In this document: piece after piece, positions 53,901-63,060 of the stretch
Position numbering within the stretch: position 1 is the first letter of the stretch
Layout of the letters: each line of letters starts with the position of its first letter
DNA from: Pseudorasbora parva
Taxonomy: Eukaryota; Chordata; Actinopteri; Cypriniformes; Gobionidae
Reading direction: 5' to 3'
DNA length: 64,000 nucleotides
NCBI RefSeq assembly: GCF_024679245.1
Contig: NC_090188.1
Coordinates: forward strand, 35,176,951 to 35,240,950
Notes under the pieces: generated by a model
What the model saw: only the letters and a program-made list of their open reading frames with translations
Database searches by the model: none
What the model was told of the DNA's origin: nothing
Program-made: the position numbers and the translations under genes

Positions 53901-55608
53901 GAAAGAGAAGGTGAGTGAGCTTGACTATGTGATTGCAACATCTGATCGAAGGAAGAAGTCTCGTTTGTGCCACATTAACATGTTAAAGCCGTACATAGAG
54001 AGACCTCCAGATTCGTCTGGAAAGTCGGCTGTGTTAATTGTTGCATCCACAGATTCTTCAGTGACCCAAGGGCATGCGCTGTCCAGTGCTGAACCTTTGA
54101 CCCGTCCATTGTGTTCTGTTGCTGATGTTCCATCTACTCTAGAAGATGACATTGAGTTTCCTTCTACAGAACTGGTGGCGGGAAGGTTGAATAATTCTAA
54201 GATAATTCAGCACCTTGACTCGTATCTCTCACATTTAATTGCTGCTGAACGAGATGACATGACTAAAATCATTCGGACGTACGGTAATTTATTTTCTGAT
54301 GTTCCTTCTCGTACTACTTTGATCGAACATGATATTGATGTTGGTAATTCGTTACCAATTAAACAACATGCGTATCGTGTAAGTCCTGAGAAGAGAACCC
54401 AGTTGCAGAAAGAGGTGGCCTTCATGCTTGAAAATAACATCGCAGAGCCAAGCTTTAGTCCCTGGAGCTCACCCTGTTTGCTGGTAAAAAAATCCGACGG
54501 TACGTTTCGTTTTTGTACTGATTTTAGACGCGTTAATTCGGTAACGAAACCAGACAGTTATCCATTACCTCGTATGGAGGACTGTGTGGATCGTGTTGGA
54601 AATGCTGCTTTTGTAACGAAGATCGATCTGCTCAAGGGTTACTGGCAGGTGCCTTTGTCAGAGCGCGCAAAAGAAATAAGTGCATTCGTAACACCAGATT
54701 ATTTTTTGCATTACACCGTAATGGCTTTTGGATTGCGAAATGCCCCGGCAACCTTTCAGAGGTTAGTCAATCGTGTCATCGAAGGCATGCGCAATGTAGA
54801 AGCGTATTTGGATGATCTGGTTATTTACAGCGCGTCTTGGTCTGAACATCTAGAACAAATTGAGAACTTGTTCAGTCGTCTATCTCGTGCTAACCTTACG
54901 GTTAACTTGGCGAAATGTGAATTCGGCCGAGCAACCGTAACCTATTTAGGTAAGATTGTTGGTGGGGGACAAGTTCGACCGGTCGAATCTAAGGTTGAAG
55001 CCATTACTAATTTTCCTGTGCCCAAAACGCGCCGCGACCTTCGTCGTTTCTTAGGCATGGTTGGGTACTACAGAAATTTTTGCAAGAATTTTTCTGCGGT
55101 TGCTTCGCCTTTGACTGATTTACTCAGCCCTAAAGTACCATTTCAATGGTCTAACGAGTGTCAGATGAGTTTTGAAAGAGTCAAAGCTCTTCTGATTAAT
55201 TCCCCTGTTTTGTCTGCTCCTGATTTTTCCACTCCGTTTTGTCTTGCTGTTGATGCAAGTGATACAGGTGCTGGAGCTGTATTGCTTCAACGAGATCAAG
55301 ATGGTGTTGAACATCCTGTTTGCTATTTCTCGCGCAAATTTAATAAACATCAGCGATGTTACTCCACTATTGAAAAGGAAGCGCTCGCCCTGATCCTTGC
55401 TATTCAACATTTCGATGTTTATATTGGTTCCGTTTCACATCCCTTAATTGTCTACACAGATCACAACCCTCTCGTTTTTTTGAGTCGAATGAAAAATAAC
55501 AACCAACGGTTGATGCGTTGGAGTTTGTTTTTACAGACTTTTGAAGTGGACATTCGGCACATTCGTGGTAAGGATAACATCATTGCTGACGCTTTATCAC
55601 GTGTCTGA
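50905..55608 (+). CDS. Gag-Pol polyprotein, Gmr1-type Gypsy (1567 aa)
   Basis: A single open frame from the first long-frame ATG to a stop 82 bp before the polypurine tract. Gag: a charged coiled coil (about 80-140), a SCAN-like capsid region (about 155-315, PPFREQEVDKFFALFERVA onward), and a CCHC knuckle (C358, C361, H366, C371). Protease: DTGA at 437. Integrase: HHCC (H691, H698, C725, C728), then Asp762, Asp821 and Glu857 with 35 residues between the last two. RT: LPRMEDCVDRVG, FGLRNAPATFQ and YLDD at 1301-1304. RNase H: Asp1450, YSTIEKEALA and YTDHNPL. The order PR-IN-RT-RH is reversed relative to ordinary Gypsy elements and defines Gmr1. All visible catalytic residues are present. SCAN domains of tetrapod zinc-finger proteins are thought to derive from such Gag. 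Confidence 0.92.
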   Translation: MFDLTKFIADPTRSELFQINRVDLMKIAAHYGVSFRSTMSKRELQLLLTDSLYNQGVFGEEEKLTENPELAEVSSGDLALQIKKLELQAEEHDRVLLKEREEWERERERQRERERHELELKKLEMEQACRLKELELKARERGVTDVPVFDVSRNIRIVPPFREQEVDKFFALFERVATNMKWPQTFWPMLLQCVFVGKAQEAYSSLSVEESLEYEHVKAAVLRVYELVPEAYRQKFRNHRKTDETYVEFVREKESLFDRWCSSMKVKTFEELRELILLEEFKNCLPERVATYINEQKVLKSYAAAALADEYVLTHKNVLSLAPKSPSVSNSFRSFKRNSDRAPPAETVAEKSSSSPVCFYCRKRGHIISECAVLKKKNVPKPVGLLMTSSPQLEGLELSASQADMCKDQGYVPFLMDGFVSLAGDVSSRKSVRMLRDTGAAQSFILEGILPLSSESSIGSSVLVQGFEMGFVNVPLHEIEIESSLVVGRVIVGVRPCLPVRDVTFILGNDLAGGKVFASPEVTDVPLPCCSPDELAQKYPEVFPSCAVTRAMTQRLTDKTLGKSEGEWDFDLNDTFLSNSDFRDVECSHSTDGLGIAVSKGDEHLIGLGELSLSREQLIVEQRNDNKLSSLFDFVVPDEQLEHVSQGYFVEDGVLMRKWRPLTASADDEWQIVKQVVVPSSYRLEILRLAHDIPFAGHLGVNKTYDRVLRNFFWPGLKNDVANYCRSCHVCQKIGKPNQKIPSAPLHPIPAVGEPFKRVMVDCVGPLPRTKSGNQYLLTIMCTSTRFPEAIPLRKITAPVIVKSLIKFFSLFGLPRTIQSDQGTNFMSRVFKQALDQLHIKHCTSSCYHPESQGALERFHQTLKSMLRAFCLEFQKDWDEGVPMVMFAVREVVQESLGFSPAELVFGHTVRGPLKLIKDHWTSDVSPINILDYVSEFRFKLHRACELAKQNLKTSQRQMKERFDRSAKCRSFVPGDKVLVLMPTPGSALQARYSGPYHVKEKVSELDYVIATSDRRKKSRLCHINMLKPYIERPPDSSGKSAVLIVASTDSSVTQGHALSSAEPLTRPLCSVADVPSTLEDDIEFPSTELVAGRLNNSKIIQHLDSYLSHLIAAERDDMTKIIRTYGNLFSDVPSRTTLIEHDIDVGNSLPIKQHAYRVSPEKRTQLQKEVAFMLENNIAEPSFSPWSSPCLLVKKSDGTFRFCTDFRRVNSVTKPDSYPLPRMEDCVDRVGNAAFVTKIDLLKGYWQVPLSERAKEISAFVTPDYFLHYTVMAFGLRNAPATFQRLVNRVIEGMRNVEAYLDDLVIYSASWSEHLEQIENLFSRLSRANLTVNLAKCEFGRATVTYLGKIVGGGQVRPVESKVEAITNFPVPKTRRDLRRFLGMVGYYRNFCKNFSAVASPLTDLLSPKVPFQWSNECQMSFERVKALLINSPVLSAPDFSTPFCLAVDASDTGAGAVLLQRDQDGVEHPVCYFSRKFNKHQRCYSTIEKEALALILAIQHFDVYIGSVSHPLIVYTDHNPLVFLSRMKNNNQRLMRWSLFLQTFEVDIRHIRGKDNIIADALSRV

Positions 55609-55677
55609 ATAAATTGTAGTTGTATGAGGTAAGATCGTTTATTTCATATACTTTTTTAATTCCTACAATTTATTCAC

Positions 55678-55690
55678 TTAAGGGGGAGGG
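55678..55690 (+). promoter_or_regulatory. Polypurine tract
   Basis: TTAAGGGGGAGGG immediately precedes the 3' LTR; it should prime plus-strand synthesis. Confidence 0.8.
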
Positions 55691-56352
55691 TGTTATGTTA
55701 CGGGCTCTGTGTAAATTTTCTTGTTTGTAGCCTCTAGGTGGCCTTGTGTGGGGTAATTCCCTATTAACGGAATTCCGTGACCTCATCCGGGATTCCGGAT
55801 ATAAGCCGTCGGTCGAGACAATGGCGGGCGTCTCATTCTCTCTCCATCTCCGTCCCATCGTCTCTCGACGCCGCTCCCGTTTCACCTTGAGAGCTTCGCC
55901 TTTCTGTTATATTCTAGCTTAGTTGTGTTTATGTTGGTCTTTGGAATAGTTTTGTATTAATTGTTATTTGTTACTTTTCTTATTTTGGTAACTGGTAGTG
56001 GTTTTTGTTTGATAGTTCGCGTTTTGTTATTTAGTTAGAATAGCGAGGGAAGCAGATGCCCGGAAGACTCACCTGTTCTTTTATCGCGAGCCAGGTAAGA
56101 ACTGCTGGTAAGAACAGGTGTAGGCAGGGGTCTGTTTCCTTAGCTGCGCTACCAGCTTACTATTGTTTATTTATTTCTGTTTGTTGAGCAATGTTTTGTT
56201 GATACATGTTGTATTCACTTATTTTTGTTGATGTAGGCGCTTGGGCGTCTTAAACCGTGATCTCGTGTCTGTGGGTTATTTATATGTTCGGTCCATTCCC
56301 TTTAATTGTTTTCTAACAATAACGAGCTATTTCTTGGTGATGGGCCGTAACA
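55691..56352 (+). repeat. 3' LTR
   Basis: Identical to the 5' LTR apart from one base (TTCGCG here, TTCACG there) as far as can be read by eye. Confidence 0.9.
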
Positions 56353-56968
56353 ATTCCCAATGCCATTACTTCCGCCGGAGAAGTTAAAATGATGGAGCGA
56401 TCATAAGTATGTGTATATAGATGCCTCCTTTGACTGATCCATGCAGACACTAATGAGGATTTTATAATCACGCCGGGTTTTGACCTTCTCTGGCTAGATG
56501 ACTAGATTTCTGCTATGAGGTAAAAAAATAACTACTAAATACTATTCGGTTTCTCACAGATATAGATTGTTTCGTGTCTTAAGACATCAATGCATCGTCA
56601 CGATCCGCAGAGTTTAATATGGATTCGTATGTGTATGTTTTTGACTCTCATAGAAAAACACCCCATCGACATGCATTATATGACTGGTACAGAGCAACGG
56701 TTGGAGTTAAAAATCTTAATTTGTGTTCTACAGATGAAACAAACACACATACATCTTGGATGCCCTGGGGGTAAGCAGATAAATATTAAATTTTCATTTT
56801 TAGGTGAACTATCACTTTAATTTTGACATTTCCATAACGGTTTATTTCACAGCAATATAATGAATTGTTCTGCATCTGTGAGAGTGTGGGCAGGCTTTTG
56901 ATATCGCGCCTCTATTTCCTGCTCTCTACTGCGCAGACGAAACACTAACCTCCCCCAGTTTCTGTTAA

Positions 56969-57699
56969 AGGGTTAATTCACCCAAAAATGAAAATTCTGT
57001 CATTAATTATTTACACTCATGTCATCCGACACCCGTAAGACCTCTGTTCATCTTCGGAACACAAATTAAGATATTTTTTTTTTAAATCTGATGGCTCAGA
57101 CAGCCCTTCATTGACACCAATGTCATTTCCTCTCTCAAGACCCATAAAGGCACTAAAGACGGCGTTACAAAGTCCATCTCACTACAGAGGTTCTACAATA
57201 ATTTTATGAATCAACAAGAATAGTTTTTATGCGCAAAAAAACTAAATCACAACTTATATAGTGATGGGTCGATTTCAAAACAAAGTTTCGAACCGTTATG
57301 AATCAGCATATCGATTCATGATTAGGATCGCGTGTCAAACCACCAGTCTGCTGAATACACGTGACTTTGGCGATCTGAATCATGAATCAATACACTGATG
57401 CATAACGGTTCGAATCTTTGTTTTGAAATCGGCCCAAGTCGTTTTTTTTTTTTTTGCGCACAAAATCTATTCTCTCCGCTTCATAAAATTATTGAGGGGC
57501 TTTTAACGTCTTAAGTGCCTGTTATGGGTCTTGAGAGAGGAAATTACATTGATGTCAAGGAAGGGCTGTCTGAGCCATCGGATTTCAACAAAAATATCTT
57601 CATTTGTGTTCCGAAGATGAACGGAGGTCTTTCGGGTTTTGAACGACATATGGGTAAGTAATTAATGACAGAATTTAAATTTTTGGGTGAACTAACTCT
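56969..57699. mobile_element. TTAA MITE, foldback, GGGTTAATTC family
   Basis: TTAA at 56965-56968 and 57700-57703. Ends AGGGTTAATTCACCC and, inverted, AGAGTTAGTTCACCC. Inner arms (GTTCATCTTCGGAACACAAA and its inverse) continue the palindrome over much of the element. Confidence 0.8.
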
Positions 57700-57704
57700 T
57701 TAAA

Positions 57705-58690
57705 GCAAGTACAGAAGTAATTTAAACTACAATTCCTTGACTAGCCACTAGGGACAGGCTCCAGGAAGCAGAATCTCATTGAGCCCCATGTTAAAATTCC
57801 CATTTTTACAGCAGAAAAAAAAAACAATTTACAGCCTGGTACAAACTGTGGTATAGGTCTATATGGCAAATTTTACCCTTCATGACAACTGAGGAGGGTG
57901 ATTTTTTTTTTATACCTCATTCGTTTACGTTATATAAAGCCTTAAAGTTTTGCATACTTAAGGGCATGTTTACTTTGAGTGACAGGTGGATAGCCATTTA
58001 TCCGCTGTCTAAAGTCATTGCATTACCTCAGCTCCACCCACGTCCTGCCATTTTCTGTTATCTGGGCGTGAAGCGCGATGAGATGGCAATGGCCAGCTTG
58101 TCTATAATTTATGCTTCAGAACTGCTCTTCGGAATCCTATGGGTGACGTCACGGATACTACGTCGACATGTTTTTTTTACAATCTATGGTGCAGACTCTG
58201 TCCCAAATCTGCACAAGATGTCAGCACCATATTGGAACCTCCGGATGCTTCAATCACTTGAGAAGAAGCAGAAGTTGCGTCCAAAATTGTGTCCAAAATT
58301 GTGTCCAAAATTTTCCAAAATTTTTTACAGCCTATGGTTGTAACTCGGCAAGAGATTGCTCAAAAACTATGTTAAACGCCTATGTGTGTCTAGTGTGAGT
58401 CAAAACAATTATACTTTTTATAATAAAACAGTTATTGCAATGTGCTCGACTGTGATAAAAACAAAGTAGTCTATACTTTGGGCTTTATAATTAGTAACCA
58501 CTACGTGCAATTTATAATGTGTTCTGGTAAAGCATTAGCTGTTATTTTATGCACTTTTTTTCAGCACACGATTTTGCCCATTGTCCCGTTTTCTGCTAAT
58601 TCAGTGTGTGAATTCGTAGTGTGCATGTCTGTTTTGAAATTTCATGTAAACGTGTTCTTGACTTTTTTTCTTTTTTTTTAATGAACACTT
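57705..58690. other. Repeat remnants, no gene
   Basis: 57705-57800 is an inverted relative of 49800-49890 (AGAAGTAATTTAAACTACAA; CAGAATCTCATTGAGCCCC). At 58270-58320 there is a short tandem GTCCAAAATTGT repeat. The frame at 57882-58343 has no known domain. Confidence 0.45.
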
Positions 58691-60108
58691 GGTGAAACAT
58701 TTTTAAACATTTGGTGAAAAAGCCTACATATGGGTAACTGGGGGGAAAGCTAACACAGAACAATCCCTCATGAACACATCACCTAAAACATGTTCAAGCT
58801 CTCCAGTGTTATTGCAAACAAAGTGACTGACTGAAACTTTCTTTGCTTTAATTTTCTTTAGCTCTTTCCTTTTCAACGTGAAAAAAGTCCATCTGCCCTT
58901 AGGAGCCAGCACGTGAGGCTTGCAGACAACCAGGTCATTTCGAATGCTACTGCGTAAAATGCGCGAGATTATCTTTCGAGTCAATCTAAACTGTAGCCCT
59001 GGAACCACTTGCGGAGGAGGCTACTGACGTCATTCTCTCTCTGGAAACGCTAAGCCCTGATGATGATGATGGAGCCTTTATTTATACAGAATTCTTAAAC
59101 TGTTTCGTGCCACCAAACAAACACAGAGTGTTTACGCTCAAAAAACTACGAAAACTATCTCTGCGCAAAGTTAAAGTCACTAAAAATTAAGAGAGCGCAA
59201 CAATCATGAATCCGACGTGGTTTCCTAGCAACCGGACTAAGAAGTTTTGAGAAGAGCGTTCTCAACACAAGGCAAACGTCGTTAATGCATCGCTGGACAG
59301 ATGCTTTCTGTTTAAGAGCAAAGGTACAGTTTTGTGTTCTGTCCGTGCAGTATCTGATGGTATCGATTGGAGCTCTACTAGCGCGCTAAACTGGACCCAG
59401 AGAAAGAACATCTCTCTTTATGGCTCTTGTTTGACTTGAGTAGGCTAACAGACAACGTGACTTTTCAAATCGGCTCGTTTACAAGAAGTGCACTGGCTGT
59501 AAGGCGTTCTCGGCTGACTGACAGGTGGACACGGTGTTATTGAGACATCTAACGTACCTGAAAATGTCAGTACTGCTGTGTATCACAATAGCATGGTCAA
59601 CATTGTGGGTGCTCGTGCTTCTGCGAAGAGACGAGAGCGATTTGAGTTGCAAAATGTCGTGGATGCGTACTTTTCTGCTTCAGTATAATCCCGGGCACAC
59701 GTGATGCGCAAATCACTTTTGTAGCAACATCTCTCATTTGTCGGGGGGGAATCCAAATCCGTGCGTGTTTCTTATGCTTTAAGCCCTAAGCTTAACATAT
59801 TTTTGTTTTTGTCCTCTCTTTCTCTCTCTCTCTTTTTTTTTTAAATTCACGCAATGCTTACCAGCATCATCACCCGCGCACCATGCCAACTTTTGCTCCC
59901 GTTGCGTTTGTTTCGTAGTGGAGAGAATTGAAAACTGTGGATGCCTGAATGAATGGGGATCGTGCTTTTTTATGAAGGTTTCAACTGTCAACATCCTGCT
60001 AATTTTATGTGCTTGTCCAGACAATTGAGTGTTTATCGTCCTCATTCGTATACCCCCTTTGAGTCAAGAACAAATAGACAACAGAGATCGCGTCATACTA
60101 GACCGCCA
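58691..60108 (+). promoter_or_regulatory. Candidate promoter/5' UTR upstream of first exon
   Basis: Compared with the AT-rich surroundings, 59200-59720 and 60060-60180 are richer in CpG and poor in recognisable transposons, as expected near a vertebrate transcription start. A CT-rich run lies at about 59815-59842. No start site or TATA box can be fixed. Confidence 0.3.
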
Positions 60109-60190
60109 ATGTCGAAGAAACGCAAAACTCCAGACGACGGTGGTGGCGGCGGTGGGGAGCTCGCAGGCTCTGAGGATTCCCTTCAGCAAG
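60109..60190 (+). CDS. Candidate first coding exon (MSKKRKTPDDGG...)
   Basis: From ATG 60109 the exon encodes MSKKRKTPDDGG, a run of Gly, then ELAGSEDSLQQ, and stops at CAGCAAG|GTATGAG (donor at 60191), phase 1. A basic KKRK at the very N-terminus followed by an acidic Gly-rich tail suggests a nuclear protein. The same frame is open upstream to 59953, but that part looks non-coding. The gene is not recognised; the next exons would lie beyond the window or are not identifiable here. Confidence 0.45.
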
Positions 60191-60464
60191 GTATGAGCTA
60201 ATTCCTCCATACTTAGACTGGATTCTCATGGTGGGGTCATTCCAGAAAAATGTTGACGGCATCAGCACACATGCAGTTTATTTCAAATCCAATGTCACGA
60301 TCGGGGTCGACCCCAAGAATGCACAAGCAAAAACATGATGGCATTTTATAATTTAACCTCTTATTTTACGTCAGATTCTCTGAAAATGTTCCTGTAACTT
60401 GGTTTAAATCTAGTAGGCAGCAATAATTGATAGGCTGTAACCCTCTGTTGTATTAACTCACAGA

Positions 60465-60465
<1 letters not shown>

Positions 60466-60540
<75 letters not shown>
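60466..60540. repeat. (GATA)n microsatellite
   Basis: About 19 uninterrupted tetranucleotides. Poly(A) runs follow at about 60713-60740 and 60788-60810. Confidence 0.95.
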
Positions 60541-60709
60541 CTTTGTGTCACGGAGTAATGCACAGACTGAAAGCTTGGATCGGAGCAACAAACAGGAGTT
60601 GATCTGTATAGTGTTTGGTAATTACTCAGCTCCATCTCCATGATTTCCATTTCACTAGTCAGAGAAACCGGCTCAGAGTGATGGAGTGAGAGAAAAACAG
60701 ATGCTCTGA

Positions 60710-60742
<33 letters not shown>

Positions 60743-61114
60743 ACAAGTTTTCCACTCACAAGAGAAATCCAAAACTCTTCACTTTCCAAAAAAAAAAAAA
60801 AAAAAAAAAATACTGCTCGTCGGTAATATAGTTGTCCAGTTATAGTAAGAGAACAATAAATTGTAGAAAACTACAATTAAAATAATAAGCACAATTGGCA
60901 GAAATTAACTATGTGTACTGCATTCAAAAATGTTTGTCAACATTTGGGAAGTTTAGGTCTGTTTTGATTTTGTGCTGAAATCTATTTCAGCTCCAACATT
61001 ATGTCAGAGAACTAACACATTTGAGTGAGCATTTTATGGCCAAACTAATGGGAAAGAAAATAACTTTGAAAGAAAGATAGACATGGAGGTGGAGGGGTGC
61101 TGTATTTGGTTTAA

Positions 61115-61513
61115 AGGAACTGTGTGTAAGATTGTGGCCAAAACTGGTACTGCAGGTGCATCCCTTATCCCCCTCCCCCCTGACTCGAGGTTGCCAGATA
61201 TGCTGCAGGATCAGCAGGAATGTTTGTAGATTTGCAGCTGTAGTAACTAGAGCAGATCTGGCAACCCGGATGCAGAAACACTACTGACTTGGATTGGTAG
61301 GTAGGTGGAGGGCAGAGCTTCAGGCCAAAACACAACATGTTAACATCAACATCAGTTGAGGGCTGCAACAACAACTTTTAAATGACAATATCCCGGCCGG
61401 ACTACTGTCGTCAGTGCTAGAAGTATTTGAAATTACCATGATTTCTTAATGTCTAGTGACATATCAGGGCCATTTTATGATTATTTGAAATACATTTCTT
61501 ACATACAGTTCCT
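61115..61513. mobile_element. TTAA MITE, 399 bp
   Basis: TTAA at 61111-61114 and 61514-61517. Ends AGGAACTGTGTGTAAGA and, inverted, AGGAACTGTATGTAAGA. Confidence 0.8.
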
Positions 61514-61517
61514 TTAA

Positions 61518-62235
61518 AACGTTCCAAACATAATAGGATGACGAAACTTAGTTTATTTACTAGTTGCCTTAGTAAACAAATTGAAAATTGCTTTTTCCAA
61601 GCTTTATAATGGCAGTGAATTGTTGCCTCGTTTATGAAGTCAATAAAAGTGCATCTATCCATCATATAACTGTTCCACAGGGCTATGGGGGGTTAATGAA
61701 GGCCTTCTGAAGCAAAGTGGCACATTTAAGAAAAATATCCATATTTAAAACTTTATGGACTGCCGTACACAAGTCAACTTACGGCAAAAGAGTAACCCTT
61801 TGATAAGATGTATGAAGCAGCATTGCAAGATTTGACGCCTCTAATGGGATCATTCTGGGCAACAAACTCATGCACCCAGTACCGCCGCTGCCCGTCTTGA
61901 TGGTGCCCACGGGTGTTGCGTTCACGTATTTGTTGGGGGGGTGCTGACAGATATTTACCGGGTATCTCCCCCGTAGCACTTGGTGCCCTATGCGCAAAGC
62001 GTGGTGGGAGCGGCGACACTGCATGCACCTCTTCAATGATGTCAAAATTCTCTGCCATTTCACTTAAACATTTTTGTTTTAGACTTATAATGCATGAATG
62101 GGGTTTTGTTTTGTTCTATGCTCTGCGCTTCCACGTTCGTCAATATATGTAACGGAGGCCAGCTAGCAGTAGTTGCTGTGCAAGTAAACCTCACTCCTCT
62201 GACCTCAAGAGATGCTCTAGCGACCGATGCTAGAA
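61518..62235. other. Unassigned stretch
   Basis: No gene recognised. Overlapping frames at 61774-62063 on the minus strand and 61913-62152 on the plus strand show no known motif. Confidence 0.3.
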
Positions 62236-62310
62236 ATTGCAGCCTTTAGCCTCCTTGTTAGAGTGTCCGAGTCTCATGCCGGCGGACCCGGGTTCGAGTC
62301 CCGGTCTGAA
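62236..62310 (+). tRNA. tRNA-like sequence (pseudogene or SINE head)
   Basis: An A-box-like TAGCCTCCTTGTTAGAGTG and a good B box (GGGTTCGAGTCC) lie about 30 bases apart. The T arm forms a perfect 5-bp stem (CCGGG/CCCGG) around TTCGAGT. The anticodon stem is poor and the acceptor stem cannot be closed, so a working tRNA is unlikely. Confidence 0.4.
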
Positions 62311-62319
62311 TAGAAGGGT

Positions 62320-62906
62320 TTACAATTACACATGGGTTAAGTTAAGAGAAACTTTTTCGCCGTAAATCAATGCGTACGGCGGTCTGCAGGAAGTTAGTTA
62401 ATTTATTCTATAAAGTTTTTAATTTTTCTTACGCAAACGCCTTATTAGTCATAAATCAGTCATTCACTGGCATTATAAAGCTCGAAAGAGCTAGGACTAA
62501 AGGATGCTAAAGACATGACATGTAGGCAAAAATTCAAGAGGCTAAATCGTGCGCACAATTTACAAATTCTTACGCAAATTTGTTTAATAACTGTATTTTT
62601 TATACCAAATATTTTAGTTTGTCTTGTATATTTTACGACTAGATCAGATAGCTGTCTATGGTCATGTTACAATGTACCCCACCTATGGGGCATGTTGTCA
62701 CATTTCACTTCGATTCTTTTGGGGGAAATCAAGAAAAAAAAGTATACACTGTATTAATGAAACAAAACCACATAATTGTACTAGACGTGTGCAATTAATA
62801 TGGGAAAAAATAAATAGTCTGAACCCTGAGTGGATTTACACAAACTGAGACAGCCAAAAAGTTTTAGGTTGTGCCCTGCTCTCCGCTACAAGATAGCGCA
62901 TATAAG
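62320..62906. other. Unassigned AT-rich stretch
   Basis: No gene or clear repeat ends seen. Confidence 0.3.
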
Positions 62907-63060
62907 TCAAGTCAACTTTATTTATAGCGCTTTTTACAATTCCGATAGTTTCAAAGCAGCTTCACAGTGTTTAGATTTTAATCTGGCTGTACAGCTGCTC
63001 TGGTGAAAACGCTGATGTTCAACGAGGGCAGGTCAATAATATAGCTGACATTTAAGTGAC
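62907..63060 (-). mobile_element. L2/CR1 LINE 3' tail, minus strand
   Basis: AAGTCAACTTTATTTATAGC, then GTTTCAAAGCAGCTTCACAG and GGCTGTACAGCTGCTCTGG. It parallels 19964-20100 of the LINE at 19962-22870. Strongly 5'-truncated. Confidence 0.7.

Larger units (their letters stand above)
50025..56352 (+). mobile_element. Gmr1-type Ty3/Gypsy LTR retrotransposon, apparently complete
   Basis: A 6328-bp element with 662-bp LTRs starting TGTTATG and ending CGTAACA, flanked by the 5-bp duplication ATTCC (50020-50024 and 56353-56357). It has a tRNA-Pro-type primer site, a polypurine tract and one open gag-pol frame. The LTRs differ at one position seen by eye (A/G near 50373), implying a young insertion. 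Integrase precedes reverse transcriptase, as in the Gmr1 lineage first described from cod. No envelope gene. Confidence 0.9.
49758..56816. mobile_element. TTAA MITE split by the Gypsy element
   Basis: TTAA at 49754-49757 and 56817-56820. Ends AGGGATAATTCCCCC and, inverted, AGTGATAGTTCACCT, both continuing into AAAAaTGAAAAT-like text. Without the Gypsy insert (50025-56352 plus one target copy) it is about 0.72 kb, close to the 731-bp relative at 56969-57699. Confidence 0.65.

Noticed and set aside
50905..55608. Endogenous retrovirus
   Set aside because: No envelope frame exists between pol and the 3' LTR, and the integrase-before-RT order marks a Gmr1-type retrotransposon.
60361..60650. Frames with repeated Leu-Ser-Ile-Tyr
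   Set aside because: They are translations of the GATA microsatellite.
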